This document shows positions 17,116-25,391 of a stretch of 64,000 bases of DNA, in pieces (position 1 is the stretch's first letter; each line of letters opens with the position of its first letter). A program made the position numbers and the translations under genes. The stretch spans positions 186,001 to 250,000 of the forward strand of contig NC_018002.1 of NCBI RefSeq assembly GCF_000265295.1, given 5' to 3'. Below the pieces are notes generated by a model. It was not told where the DNA came from. It did not search any database and saw only the letters and a program-made list of their open reading frames with translations. This DNA comes from Sulfurospirillum barnesii SES-3. GTDB lineage: Bacteria > Campylobacterota > Campylobacteria > Campylobacterales > Sulfurospirillaceae.

Positions 17116-18116
17116 GAGTAGCCATTATTGGGGCGAGTGGGTATACGGGCTTAGAGCTGATTAAGATGCTTATTTCCCATCCGCATTTTGAGATTACGTA
17201 TATTGCAACCACTGAGGGTGGGGTGAAAGCCAGTGCATTGCATCCTAGTTTAGCAGGTGTGTTTGAACAAGAGGTTGTAAAAGCCGATGCCAAAGAGGTG
17301 GCACAACATGCGGATTTAGCATTTTTAGCCCTTCCTCATCAAGCTGCTATGGGATTTGCAAAAGAGCTTTTGGATTTACATGTAAAGGTGGTTGACCTCT
17401 CAGCGGATTATCGTTTGGAGCTTGAAGCGTATGAGAAACACTACTGCGAACATTTGGATAAAGAGCACCTAAGCGAGGCAGTGTATGGGTTGCCTGAAAT
17501 TCACACTGCAAAAATTAAACAGGCTCGTTTAATTGCTAATCCTGGGTGTTATCCAACCGCTTCGTTGTTGGCAGTTTTACCGTTTCTTCCTTACTTAAAA
17601 AAAGAAGCACCTATTTTTATTGATGCGAAAAGTGGGGTTTCAGGTGCAGGTAAAAAACTTTCTCAAACATCACACTTTGTCACCATTAATGAAAATATTT
17701 TTGCCTACAACCCTTTAAAACACCGCCATGAACCAGAGATTGCTGAGAAAATTGCGCAGGTAAGTGGGCATGCATATGAAGTCAATTTTATCCCGCATCT
17801 TTTACCCGTGAGTCGAGGAATGTTGGTGAGCGCTTATTTGCAAACCACAGAGGTGCTTGATGCAAAAGCCCTGCTTGAGTCTTTTTATCAAGAGGCCCGT
17901 TTTGTGCGAGTCAGGGGAAATCCTGTGGATATTAAATCAGTAGCAGGAACCAATTTTTGCGATATTTTTGTCACACAAAAAGGCACATCGCTTTTTGTCT
18001 CTTCCGCCATTGATAACCTTCTTAGAGGTGCTTCCTCTCAAGCAGTGGTCAATGCCAACTTAATGTGTGGGTTTGAAGAGAGTGCTGGAATTCCCATTAT
18101 TGCGTATGTCCCCTAA
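17112..18116 (+). CDS. argC: N-acetyl-gamma-glutamyl-phosphate reductase ArgC
   Basis: NADPH-dependent reductase of arginine synthesis. The nucleotide-binding GASGYTGLELI (residues ~7-17), FLALPHQAAM, and the catalytic cysteine in LIANPGCYPTA are present, as is HRHEPEI and the HLLPVSRGML motif. 334 aa, standard length. Start overlaps greA; the end overlaps the next gene by 11 bases. A TTACATGTAA copy at 17376-17385 encodes Leu-His-Val in the variable stretch just before VVDLSADYR. Confidence 0.96.
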   Translation: MRVAIIGASGYTGLELIKMLISHPHFEITYIATTEGGVKASALHPSLAGVFEQEVVKADAKEVAQHADLAFLALPHQAAMGFAKELLDLHVKVVDLSADYRLELEAYEKHYCEHLDKEHLSEAVYGLPEIHTAKIKQARLIANPGCYPTASLLAVLPFLPYLKKEAPIFIDAKSGVSGAGKKLSQTSHFVTINENIFAYNPLKHRHEPEIAEKIAQVSGHAYEVNFIPHLLPVSRGMLVSAYLQTTEVLDAKALLESFYQEARFVRVRGNPVDIKSVAGTNFCDIFVTQKGTSLFVSSAIDNLLRGASSQAVVNANLMCGFEESAGIPIIAYVP

Positions 18117-18843
18117 TCTTTTAATTCACGAAGGAGCGCACTTTATCGCCGATGCGCATGATAGTTCTGAGCGCTCCTTTTTCTTAGAATACCTTTTACA
18201 TGTAAAGAAAAATCCTCCATCCCAACTCTTCTTAATGGGTGATATGTTTGATTTGCTTGTGGGCGATGTGGTGTATGGGGTAAAAAAATATGAGCACTAT
18301 ATTGCTCTTATTGAAGAGATTGCGCAGGTGTGTGAGGTCTATTATTTTGAGGGAAATCATGACTTTCGTTTGGCTCAACTTTTTTTACATGTAAAGGTCA
18401 TTTCCATTGAAGAACAACCCCTTACATGTAAGCTTCCCAGTGGAAAAACCTGCCTTTTATTGCACGGCGATAAATACGGTGATAGATTCAATCGTTTCTA
18501 CACAAAACTCATACGAAACCCTTTCATTTTGAGCTTTTTAAATGGGTGTGATATGTTAAGCCAAGGCGCCATCTCAAAAGCAATTGAACAATCTCAATCC
18601 AAAAAGAATTTATGCAAACACATCTGCGATTTTACAACGCTGATACAACGCAAGCTCTTTTTATACCCTAAAGCAGAGGTAATCGCAGAAGGTCATTACC
18701 ATCAGAATCACGCATTTATGGTATCTGGCGTTCATTACATAAATTTTTCATCTTTTGCGTGCAATCAAAGCTACTTTAGTGTACAATCTTCCTCAGAGAC
18801 AGAATTTGCACCAATGCAATTTAGGTCATGTCCAAGCACATAA
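18106..18843 (+). CDS. lpxH: LpxH-like UDP-2,3-diacylglucosamine pyrophosphatase (calcineurin-like phosphoesterase)
   Basis: Metallophosphoesterase with the ordered metal motifs FIADAHDS (the family usually has SDLHL), MGDMFDLLVG, EGNHDFRL, LLHGDKYGD and EGHYHQ. In lipid A synthesis LpxH hydrolyses UDP-2,3-diacylglucosamine to lipid X, the substrate of LpxB encoded three genes upstream. I take ATG 18106, inside the end of argC, over the in-frame start at 18067, since homologous sequence starts with the ADAH strand. 245 aa. It holds three TTACATGTAA copies (18196, 18385, 18422), the densest coding cluster in the window. Confidence 0.82.
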   Translation: MSPNLLIHEGAHFIADAHDSSERSFFLEYLLHVKKNPPSQLFLMGDMFDLLVGDVVYGVKKYEHYIALIEEIAQVCEVYYFEGNHDFRLAQLFLHVKVISIEEQPLTCKLPSGKTCLLLHGDKYGDRFNRFYTKLIRNPFILSFLNGCDMLSQGAISKAIEQSQSKKNLCKHICDFTTLIQRKLFLYPKAEVIAEGHYHQNHAFMVSGVHYINFSSFACNQSYFSVQSSSETEFAPMQFRSCPST

Positions 18844-18852
18844 GGGGCAGAA

Positions 18853-19803
18853 ATGGCGAAAGAAAGTATTTTAAAAGTAGGCTCCAATGAGATGGAGTTG
18901 GTGGACTTCCGTATTTTTAAAAAGGAAGAAAATGGTGTGTATGAGGGAATTTATGGTGTTAACGTAGCTAAAGTACGTGAAATCATCAAAATCCCTAATC
19001 TTACAGAACTTCCAGGTGTTCCTGATTATATTGAGGGAATTTTTGATTTGCGTGGTATTGTTATTCCTGTGGTCAATCTTGCCAAGTGGATGAACATTAA
19101 AGAACCTGATGATGGTTCCATTAAACCACGTATTATTATTACCGAATTTAGCGATATTTTGATTGGTTTTGTGGTGCATGAAGCCAAGCGCATTCGTCGT
19201 ATTAGTTGGAAAGATATAGAACCAGCCTCCTTTGTCGCAGGTATGGGCTCACTGGATAAGAGTCAAATCACGGGTGTGACACGGATTGAAAACGATGAGG
19301 TATTGCTTATTTTAGACCTTGAAAATGTAGTTCAATCCTTAGGTATTTACCAGCCAAAAATTGATGTTGCAGATGATCAAATTCAAAAAATTGATGGTAC
19401 AGCTCTGATTTTGGATGACAGTATGACCGCTCGAAAACTCGTCAGCGATGCCCTCAGAAAAATGGGTATGCGTGTGGTCGAGGCAAAAGACGGCATGGAA
19501 GGTTTGGAGAGACTCAATGAGCTTTATAAAACCTACAGTGATCGTTTAACCGATGTGGTTAAAATTATTATCAGCGATGTGGAAATGCCACAAATGGATG
19601 GATTTCATTTTGCAGCCAATGTTAAAGAAGATCCTCGGTTTAAAAATATTCCTATTGTTTTTAACTCATCTATTAGCGACCATTTTAGTGAAATTAGAGG
19701 CAAAGAGGCGGGCGGTGAGGCCTATTTAACAAAATTTGATGCGGGAATTTTTTACACAGAAGTCTCAAAAGTCATCAAAGCACACGTGAAAACAGCACAA
19801 TAG
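18853..19803 (+). CDS. cheV: Chemotaxis coupling protein CheV
   Basis: A CheW-like adaptor domain (residues ~1-165, with IPNLTELPGVPDYIEGIFDLRGIVIPVVNL) fused to a receiver domain (from ALILDDSMTARKLV; phospho-acceptor Asp in IIISDVEMPQMDGF). CheV links receptors to CheA and may help adaptation. 316 aa, full length. It is the first of three chemotaxis genes cheV-cheA-cheW with 10- and 11-base gaps, as in C. jejuni. It starts 9 bases after the lpxH-like gene, so it may be read from the same transcript. Confidence 0.97.
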   Translation: MAKESILKVGSNEMELVDFRIFKKEENGVYEGIYGVNVAKVREIIKIPNLTELPGVPDYIEGIFDLRGIVIPVVNLAKWMNIKEPDDGSIKPRIIITEFSDILIGFVVHEAKRIRRISWKDIEPASFVAGMGSLDKSQITGVTRIENDEVLLILDLENVVQSLGIYQPKIDVADDQIQKIDGTALILDDSMTARKLVSDALRKMGMRVVEAKDGMEGLERLNELYKTYSDRLTDVVKIIISDVEMPQMDGFHFAANVKEDPRFKNIPIVFNSSISDHFSEIRGKEAGGEAYLTKFDAGIFYTEVSKVIKAHVKTAQ

Positions 19804-19813
19804 GGGTAGAACG

Positions 19814-22162
19814 ATGGAAGATATTCAAGAAATTTTAGAAGATTTTTTGGTTGAAGCGTTCGAACTTATTGAACAACTTGATCAAAATTTGGTAGAGCTA
19901 GAGTCCAATCCTGATGATTTGGAACTGCTCAACAGCATTTTTAGGGTGGCGCATACGATTAAAGGGTCATCATCATTTTTAAATTTTGATGTCCTAACAG
20001 GTCTGACACATCACATGGAGGATGTTTTAAATAAAGCACGCCATGGTGAGGTAAAATTAACACACGGTGTGATGGATGTGGTGCTAGAGTCAATTGATTT
20101 AATGAAAAGCTTGCTTCATGCGATTCGTGATAATGGCAATGACACTTCTATTGGTATTGATATTACCGATATTTGCCGTCGCTTAGATATTATCTCTAAT
20201 GGAGAAGCCACACATGAAGAAGAACAGATAGCGACATCTAGTACATCTGCGCCTGTTGAAATGGACCCTGTAGAGACGCCAATGAATGAAGACAATGTGG
20301 ATTATTCAAAATTGAGCGATAAAGAAGTTGAAGACGAAATTGAACGATTACTCAAGATGCGTAAGGAAGAAGATCGTCAACGTAAGCAAAACACGCAAGC
20401 TCCATCACCAGTTGTTCCACGTAGTTCATCCGTGGTTGTGGATGAGGATGCAGATGAGGAAAAAGAGGCACCTAGGGTTGTTGAACCTGTCAAAAGAGCT
20501 GCTAATGCGGAGAATACTGCCCCAGCAAAAAAAGATGCTTCTAGTTCGATGGAGCAGACCATTCGTGTTGAGGTAAAACGACTTGATCACTTAATGAATT
20601 TAATTGGTGAGCTTGTTTTAGGTAAAAACCGATTGCTTAAAATTTATGACGACGTTGAAGAGCGTTATGAGGGTGAAAAATTCTTAGAAGAGCTTAACCA
20701 AGTTGTTTCTTCTATTTCTTTGGTAACGACAGATTTACAAATTGCGGTTATGAAAACCAGAATGTTGCCTATTGCCAAAGTGTTTAATAAATTTCCAAGA
20801 ATGGTACGTGACCTTTCTCGAGAACTAGGTAAACAAATTGAGCTTGAAATCTCAGGTGAAGAGACAGAGCTTGATAAGTCTATTGTGGAAGAGATTGGCG
20901 ATCCTTTGGTTCATATTATTCGTAACTCATGCGACCATGGTATTGAAGATATTGCAACCAGACGTGCAAAAGGAAAACCTGAGACAGGACTCATTCAGCT
21001 CAAAGCATACAATGAGGGCAATAATATTGTCATTGAGATCACCGATGATGGTAAAGGCTTAGATGCTGATTTATTGCGTTCAAAAGCAATTGAAAAAGGA
21101 ATGATTACCGAGCGAGAAGCCGATGGTATGAGTGACAAAGAGGCCTATGCGCTTATCTTTAAACCATCCCTTTCAACGGCAAAAGTCGTCACTAATGTTT
21201 CAGGTCGTGGTGTGGGCATGGATGTGGTTAAGACCAACATTGAAAAGCTCAATGGTATTATTGATGTTGACAGTGAGTTAGGTCATGGAACGGTCATTCG
21301 TTTAAAAATTCCACTAACCCTTGCTATTATTCAAGCTTTATTGGTCGGTGCTCAAGAAGAGTATTATGCGATTCCTTTAGCTTCCGTTTTAGAGACGGTT
21401 CGCATTCCACTGGATGAGATTTATACCATTGAGGGTAAAAATGTTTTACGACTTCGAGATGAAGTTTTATCTCTTGTGCGACTTTCTGATATTTTTGGAG
21501 TCAAACAGGTGTATGAGGGAGGCGAGCATACCTATGTTGTTGTTATAGGACTTGCGGAGTCAAAACTGGGTGTTGTGGTTGATATGCTTGTGGGTCAAGA
21601 AGAGATTGTTATTAAATCTTTGGGCGATTATTTACAGGGTATTGAGGGTATTGCAGGGGCTACCATTCGAGGGGATGGTCGTGTGACACTCATTGTGGAT
21701 GTGGCAGCACTGATGAATCTTGCAAAAGGCATCAATGTTGACATTCGTGCCAGTGCTGAAACCGTTGTGAAGGCAAAAACAGTACCAAGTGATTATGTGG
21801 TATTGGTCGTGGACGATAGCGCTATGGATCGAAATATTATGAAAAAATCGATGGAACCTATAGGGGTGAAAACCATAGAAGCAAGCAATGGACAAGAAGC
21901 GCTTAACATGATTAAATCATCGGAACACAGTATTGATGCGGTGTTGATTGATATTGAGATGCCACGCATGGATGGTTATACGTTGGCTATGGAGATTCGA
22001 AAGTATTCAAAATACAAAAACCTTCCATTAATTGCAGTCACATCTCGTACCTCAAAATCGGATAGATTAAGAGGTGTTGAATCAGGCATGAGCGAATACA
22101 TCACCAAACCATACTCTCCAGAATACCTCGAGAGTGTTGTTCGTAAAAATATTAAATTATAG
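19814..22162 (+). CDS. cheA: Chemotaxis histidine kinase CheA with C-terminal receiver (CheAY)
   Basis: Central kinase of chemotaxis. Domains in order: Hpt with the phospho-accepting His47 in FRVAHTIKGSSSFL; an acidic linker (~150-245); dimerisation domain (RLDHLMNLIGELVLGKNRLL); ATPase with IIRNSCDHGIE, ITDDGKGLD and SGRGVGMDVVK; a CheW-like regulatory domain; and a C-terminal receiver (VLVVDDSAMDR, Asp in VLIDIEMPRMDGY, Lys in ITKPYSP). The attached receiver, absent in E. coli CheA, is characteristic of campylobacterotal CheA and probably acts as a phosphate sink. 782 aa. Confidence 0.98.
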   Translation: MEDIQEILEDFLVEAFELIEQLDQNLVELESNPDDLELLNSIFRVAHTIKGSSSFLNFDVLTGLTHHMEDVLNKARHGEVKLTHGVMDVVLESIDLMKSLLHAIRDNGNDTSIGIDITDICRRLDIISNGEATHEEEQIATSSTSAPVEMDPVETPMNEDNVDYSKLSDKEVEDEIERLLKMRKEEDRQRKQNTQAPSPVVPRSSSVVVDEDADEEKEAPRVVEPVKRAANAENTAPAKKDASSSMEQTIRVEVKRLDHLMNLIGELVLGKNRLLKIYDDVEERYEGEKFLEELNQVVSSISLVTTDLQIAVMKTRMLPIAKVFNKFPRMVRDLSRELGKQIELEISGEETELDKSIVEEIGDPLVHIIRNSCDHGIEDIATRRAKGKPETGLIQLKAYNEGNNIVIEITDDGKGLDADLLRSKAIEKGMITEREADGMSDKEAYALIFKPSLSTAKVVTNVSGRGVGMDVVKTNIEKLNGIIDVDSELGHGTVIRLKIPLTLAIIQALLVGAQEEYYAIPLASVLETVRIPLDEIYTIEGKNVLRLRDEVLSLVRLSDIFGVKQVYEGGEHTYVVVIGLAESKLGVVVDMLVGQEEIVIKSLGDYLQGIEGIAGATIRGDGRVTLIVDVAALMNLAKGINVDIRASAETVVKAKTVPSDYVVLVVDDSAMDRNIMKKSMEPIGVKTIEASNGQEALNMIKSSEHSIDAVLIDIEMPRMDGYTLAMEIRKYSKYKNLPLIAVTSRTSKSDRLRGVESGMSEYITKPYSPEYLESVVRKNIKL

Positions 22163-22173
22163 GCGGTAGTGCG

Positions 22174-22668
22174 ATGAGTGATAAATTAAATCAAATTATC
22201 CAAAAACAGCAAAAGCAGATTGAAGAGCCTCTTAAAAAAGAGGATGATGTTGTTCAGCTCGTTGGATTTATTATTGGTCAAGAAGAGTACGCCGTGCCCA
22301 TTTTGAGTATTCAAGAGATTATTAAACCCATTGAATATACTAGAGTTCCAAGTGTTCCTGATTATATTCTGGGCGTTTTTAATCTTCGAGGAAGCGTTAT
22401 TCCTTTGATTGATTTGCGTCGTAAGTTTAAAATGGATTCCGTTAAAGCCACAGAAGATACCCGCTATATTGTTATGAAAGGGCATGATAATACCGCTGGT
22501 TTTGTGATAGATAGACTCACAGAGGCAATTCGTATCAAAAGCAGTCGTATTGGACCACCACCTGAGACTATTCATGCAGAAAAAGGGATGGTTTATGGTA
22601 TTGGTATGCGAGAAGAGAATATCTTAACGATTCTTAAAGTAGAAGCCCTGTTAAAACGAGATTTTTAA
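22174..22668 (+). CDS. cheW: Chemotaxis adaptor CheW
   Basis: Adaptor that bridges chemoreceptors and CheA. The single CheW domain runs from about residue 25 (QLVGFIIGQEEYAVPILSIQEIIKPIEYTRVPSVPDYILGVFNLRGSVIPLIDLR) to the end, after a charged N-terminal tail of ~24 residues. 164 aa. Last gene of the cheV-cheA-cheW set; a hairpin terminator follows immediately. Confidence 0.97.
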   Translation: MSDKLNQIIQKQQKQIEEPLKKEDDVVQLVGFIIGQEEYAVPILSIQEIIKPIEYTRVPSVPDYILGVFNLRGSVIPLIDLRRKFKMDSVKATEDTRYIVMKGHDNTAGFVIDRLTEAIRIKSSRIGPPPETIHAEKGMVYGIGMREENILTILKVEALLKRDF

Positions 22669-22675
22669 TCCCGTG

Positions 22676-22713
22676 AAGAGCTAAGCCTAGAGGTTTAGCT
22701 CTTTTACATGTAA
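22676..22713. terminator. Bidirectional terminator between cheW and metF-like gene, with TTACATGTAA
   Basis: AAGAGCTAA (22676-22684) pairs with TTAGCTCTT (22695-22703); the inner CCT/AGG bases extend the stem. A T-run follows, and the dispersed palindrome TTACATGTAA (22704-22713) overlaps the T-run and runs on into ACGCTT. It separates two convergent genes. Confidence 0.8.
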
Positions 22714-22716
22714 CGC

Positions 22717-23631
22717 TTAGGCTTTTAGCAGATCTGCTACCAATTCAAAGTTATTGGCGCTCATCATATGAATTTTTGGGTGAACTTTTTTTAACGCATG
22801 AAAGGTTTGAAGCGAAAGTTCAAAACCTACTTTTTTCTCTTCTTCTTCACTGATTTTCTTAGCACGAGCTAGTTTCTCCATCCAAAAATTGGGCACATTC
22901 ACCCCTGGGACGTGAGCTGAGAGAAATTGCGCAGTGCGTAGTTTTACAATAGGGAAAAATCCTAAAATCATTTGTGCTTCATTGTCTTCTTTACCAAGCT
23001 CTTTTTTAGCCTCTTTGAGCAGTTCAAGAAGCATTGAAGCATTGTCTACACTGTAGACAGGTTGTGAAATAATCCCCACAGCTCCATGGCTAATTTTAGT
23101 AGCAATTTTTTTCATCAAGTGGCGTGGTGTATTGCTATGGGCGTTACAGACGGCAAAAGGGTAGATGGGGTGCGGTTGTGTTTTAAAAGGTTTGCCTGAG
23201 TAATCCATCCCCGCATTAAAGCATTGAATAATATCCATCAAGAGTGTGCTGTTTCCCTCAAAAACGCCTTTAAGGGATGGTTGGTCACTTGCACTTGAAG
23301 GATCACCAGTAAGGCACAAAATGGCACGAAGATCATTTTCATTAGCTCCTAGGAGGTCTGATTGAAGAGCAAGTTTATTGCGATCACGCATACTCATGGT
23401 TGCAATGACAGGTTTGTTAAAACGGTTTTGAAGTTTGAGTGCGCCAAAAAGAGCATTGTATTTAAGCCGTGCTAAGGGGTTATCGGTGGTGCTAAAGCCA
23501 TCGACGTGTTTATCCAATCCAAAGTGAGCAATTTTTTCAATCATAGGCTCAAAGGTTGGTTCGTGAATAGGGGTTGTTTCAAGGCTTAAAAAGCTCTCAT
23601 ATTTTAATTTTTCAATAAAAGGTTCTAGCAT
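22717..23631 (-). CDS. metF: Methylenetetrahydrofolate reductase family protein
   Basis: 304-residue TIM-barrel protein with MetF features: LETTPIHEPTFEPMIEKI at the start, VIATMSMRDRNKLALQSDLLGA, ILCLTGDP, YPFAVCNAHS, GIISQPVYS, ILGFFPIVKLRTAQFL. MetF reduces 5,10-methylene-THF to 5-methyl-THF for methionine synthesis or, in some anaerobes, C1 metabolism. The match is to the wider family; standard E. coli-type MetF motifs are somewhat diverged, so a paralogue with another partner is possible. It stands alone, convergent with cheW and divergent from serB. Confidence 0.78.
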   Translation of the reverse strand: MLEPFIEKLKYESFLSLETTPIHEPTFEPMIEKIAHFGLDKHVDGFSTTDNPLARLKYNALFGALKLQNRFNKPVIATMSMRDRNKLALQSDLLGANENDLRAILCLTGDPSSASDQPSLKGVFEGNSTLLMDIIQCFNAGMDYSGKPFKTQPHPIYPFAVCNAHSNTPRHLMKKIATKISHGAVGIISQPVYSVDNASMLLELLKEAKKELGKEDNEAQMILGFFPIVKLRTAQFLSAHVPGVNVPNFWMEKLARAKKISEEEEKKVGFELSLQTFHALKKVHPKIHMMSANNFELVADLLKA

Positions 23632-23660
23632 TTTTTTCCCATGTAATTAAACTTTGGTGT

Positions 23661-23713
23661 ATTATAACCGAAAATTTCCTTGGAATATTACCTAAGGTTT
23701 AGCGTGATATAAT
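23661..23713. promoter_or_regulatory. Divergent -10 elements for metF-like gene and serB
   Basis: ATTATA at 23661-23666 reads TATAAT on the minus strand, 30 bases from the metF-like start. TATAAT at 23708-23713 on the plus strand lies 33 bases before the serB start and is preceded by GTGA, a common extended form in this phylum. No clear -35 elements. Confidence 0.55.
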
Positions 23714-23746
23714 AAATCCTTTATTTGTAATAAGGGAGTCATGGAA

Positions 23747-24367
23747 ATGAAATTGTGTGTGTTTGATTTTGATTCAACCCTCATGGATGGTGAAACGATA
23801 GATTTTTTAGCAAAAGAGCATGGGGTAGAAAAAGAGGTCTGCGCTATTACCGAAGCAGCGATGCGTGGAGAGCTGGATTTTTTTGAGAGTTTAACCACAC
23901 GTGTAGGGCTTTTAAAAGGGATGAATGCACGTAAAGCAGAAGAGATTTGTGCGCATTTGCCTTTAATGAATGGTGCACGTGAGGCGATTGCTGGGCTCAA
24001 AGCAAAAGGCTATACGGTCATTGTTTTTAGCGGAGGATTTCGTATGGGGACAACACCCGCTAAAGCGATTTTAGGCTTTGATGCGGACTTTGCGAATATT
24101 TTACATGTAAGAGATGGCCATTTGAGTGGTCTGGTTGGTGGTGATATGATGTTTGGTTTTTCCAAAGGTGACATGTTAAAAAGGGTGCAAAATCTTTTAC
24201 ATGTAAACGAAGAAAATACAGTGGCGGTGGGAGATGGTGCTAATGATCTTTCAATGTTTGAACACGCCCATAAAAAAGTGGCATTTTGCGCAAAGCCTAT
24301 TTTAAAAAGTGCGGCCAATATTGTGATTGATGAGAAAGATATGCGCAATTTACTTGAATTTATTTAG
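23747..24367 (+). CDS. serB: Phosphoserine phosphatase SerB
   Basis: HAD-type phosphatase releasing serine from phosphoserine. Motif I DFDSTLMDGE (nucleophile Asp), motif II in VIVFSGGF, and the Asp pair in VAVGDGANDLSM are present, with a MRGELDFFESLTTRVGLLKG cap. ATG codons occur at 23741 and 23747; I take 23747 (206 aa) because AAGGGAG ends 8 bases before it and only 2 before 23741. Two TTACATGTAA copies (24101, 24197) code for ILHVRD and LLHVNE, 96 bases apart. Followed closely by tal, as in C. jejuni. Confidence 0.95.
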   Translation: MKLCVFDFDSTLMDGETIDFLAKEHGVEKEVCAITEAAMRGELDFFESLTTRVGLLKGMNARKAEEICAHLPLMNGAREAIAGLKAKGYTVIVFSGGFRMGTTPAKAILGFDADFANILHVRDGHLSGLVGGDMMFGFSKGDMLKRVQNLLHVNEENTVAVGDGANDLSMFEHAHKKVAFCAKPILKSAANIVIDEKDMRNLLEFI

Positions 24368-24381
24368 AAAAGAGTTTTAGA

Positions 24382-25377
24382 ATGTACAACAATGAATTAA
24401 AATTTTCGTTATGGTGTGATTTTGTTGAGAGAAGTTTTTTAGAGAATGAATTTTCTAGCTTAGTTGAAAAAAATATTGTCAATGCGGCGACAAGTAATCC
24501 TTCTATTTTTAAGAGTGCTTTTTTAGGCTCACCAGCGTATAAAGAGGCAAAAACACTTCTTGAGGGTAGACCTGCTAAAGAAATTTATGAAACATTGGCT
24601 ATTCAAGATATTCAATGTGCTGCTGGTAAACTTTTAAGTGCTTATGAAAGTGGAAATGATGGGTTTATTAGCATTGAAGTGGATCCTTTTTTATGCGATG
24701 ATGCCAAGGCAACCATTGAGGAGGGTAAACGTCTTTTTAAGGCAATTGCTTATCCCAATGTGATGATTAAAGTTCCTGCGACTGAAGCAGGGTTTGTTGC
24801 TATGGAAGCATTGCTCAGTGAGGGTATTCATGTGAATGCGACCCTTGTTTTCTCAAAGCAACAAACACAAAATTGTTTGGATGCCTTTTCACGTGCCAAT
24901 CTGCTTTTAAAAGAAAAAGGGGTAGAGTCGCTTCCTAAAGCAGTGATTAGTATTTTTGTAAGCCGTTTTGATCGAAAGTTGGACGACATGCTTTCTAAGA
25001 TTGATTTTCCAATGGGGCGTGTAGGCATTATGAACGCTTTACGTTGTTATGAGTGTATTAAGGCGTATGGTCTTGAAAATGTAAGGGCATTATTTGCAAG
25101 TACAGGTGTTAAAGGTGATCGGTTTAGAGAAGATTATTATATTCGAGAACTTTTGGTTGAAAATACCATCAATACGGCTCCTCTTGATACCATTCATGCC
25201 TTTGTAGCGTCGAAAGAATGTAAGGCTATCGAGTATACTTCTGAGATGATTGAGAACTTTTTTAATGCACTAGCTGCAAATGAAATTTACTTAGATGAAG
25301 TAAGTGATACGTTAATGGATGAGGGATTGCGTGCTTTTAAGGAAGCCTTTGTGGAGATTTTAAACGAACTCAAATAG
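24382..25377 (+). CDS. tal: Transaldolase
   Basis: Pentose-phosphate enzyme moving a dihydroxyacetone unit. The Schiff-base lysine is in VMIKVPATEAGF, with ATSNPSIF near the N-terminus (family TTNPS), INVNATLVFS-like HVNATLVFS, SIFVSRFDRKLDD and ALFASTGVKGD. 331 aa, usual for the TalB/TalA-like bacterial form. It follows serB by 14 bases and precedes pilT by 14, so all three are likely one transcript although their roles are unrelated. Confidence 0.94.
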   Translation: MYNNELKFSLWCDFVERSFLENEFSSLVEKNIVNAATSNPSIFKSAFLGSPAYKEAKTLLEGRPAKEIYETLAIQDIQCAAGKLLSAYESGNDGFISIEVDPFLCDDAKATIEEGKRLFKAIAYPNVMIKVPATEAGFVAMEALLSEGIHVNATLVFSKQQTQNCLDAFSRANLLLKEKGVESLPKAVISIFVSRFDRKLDDMLSKIDFPMGRVGIMNALRCYECIKAYGLENVRALFASTGVKGDRFREDYYIRELLVENTINTAPLDTIHAFVASKECKAIEYTSEMIENFFNALAANEIYLDEVSDTLMDEGLRAFKEAFVEILNELK

Positions 25378-25391
25378 CAAGGATAAACACA

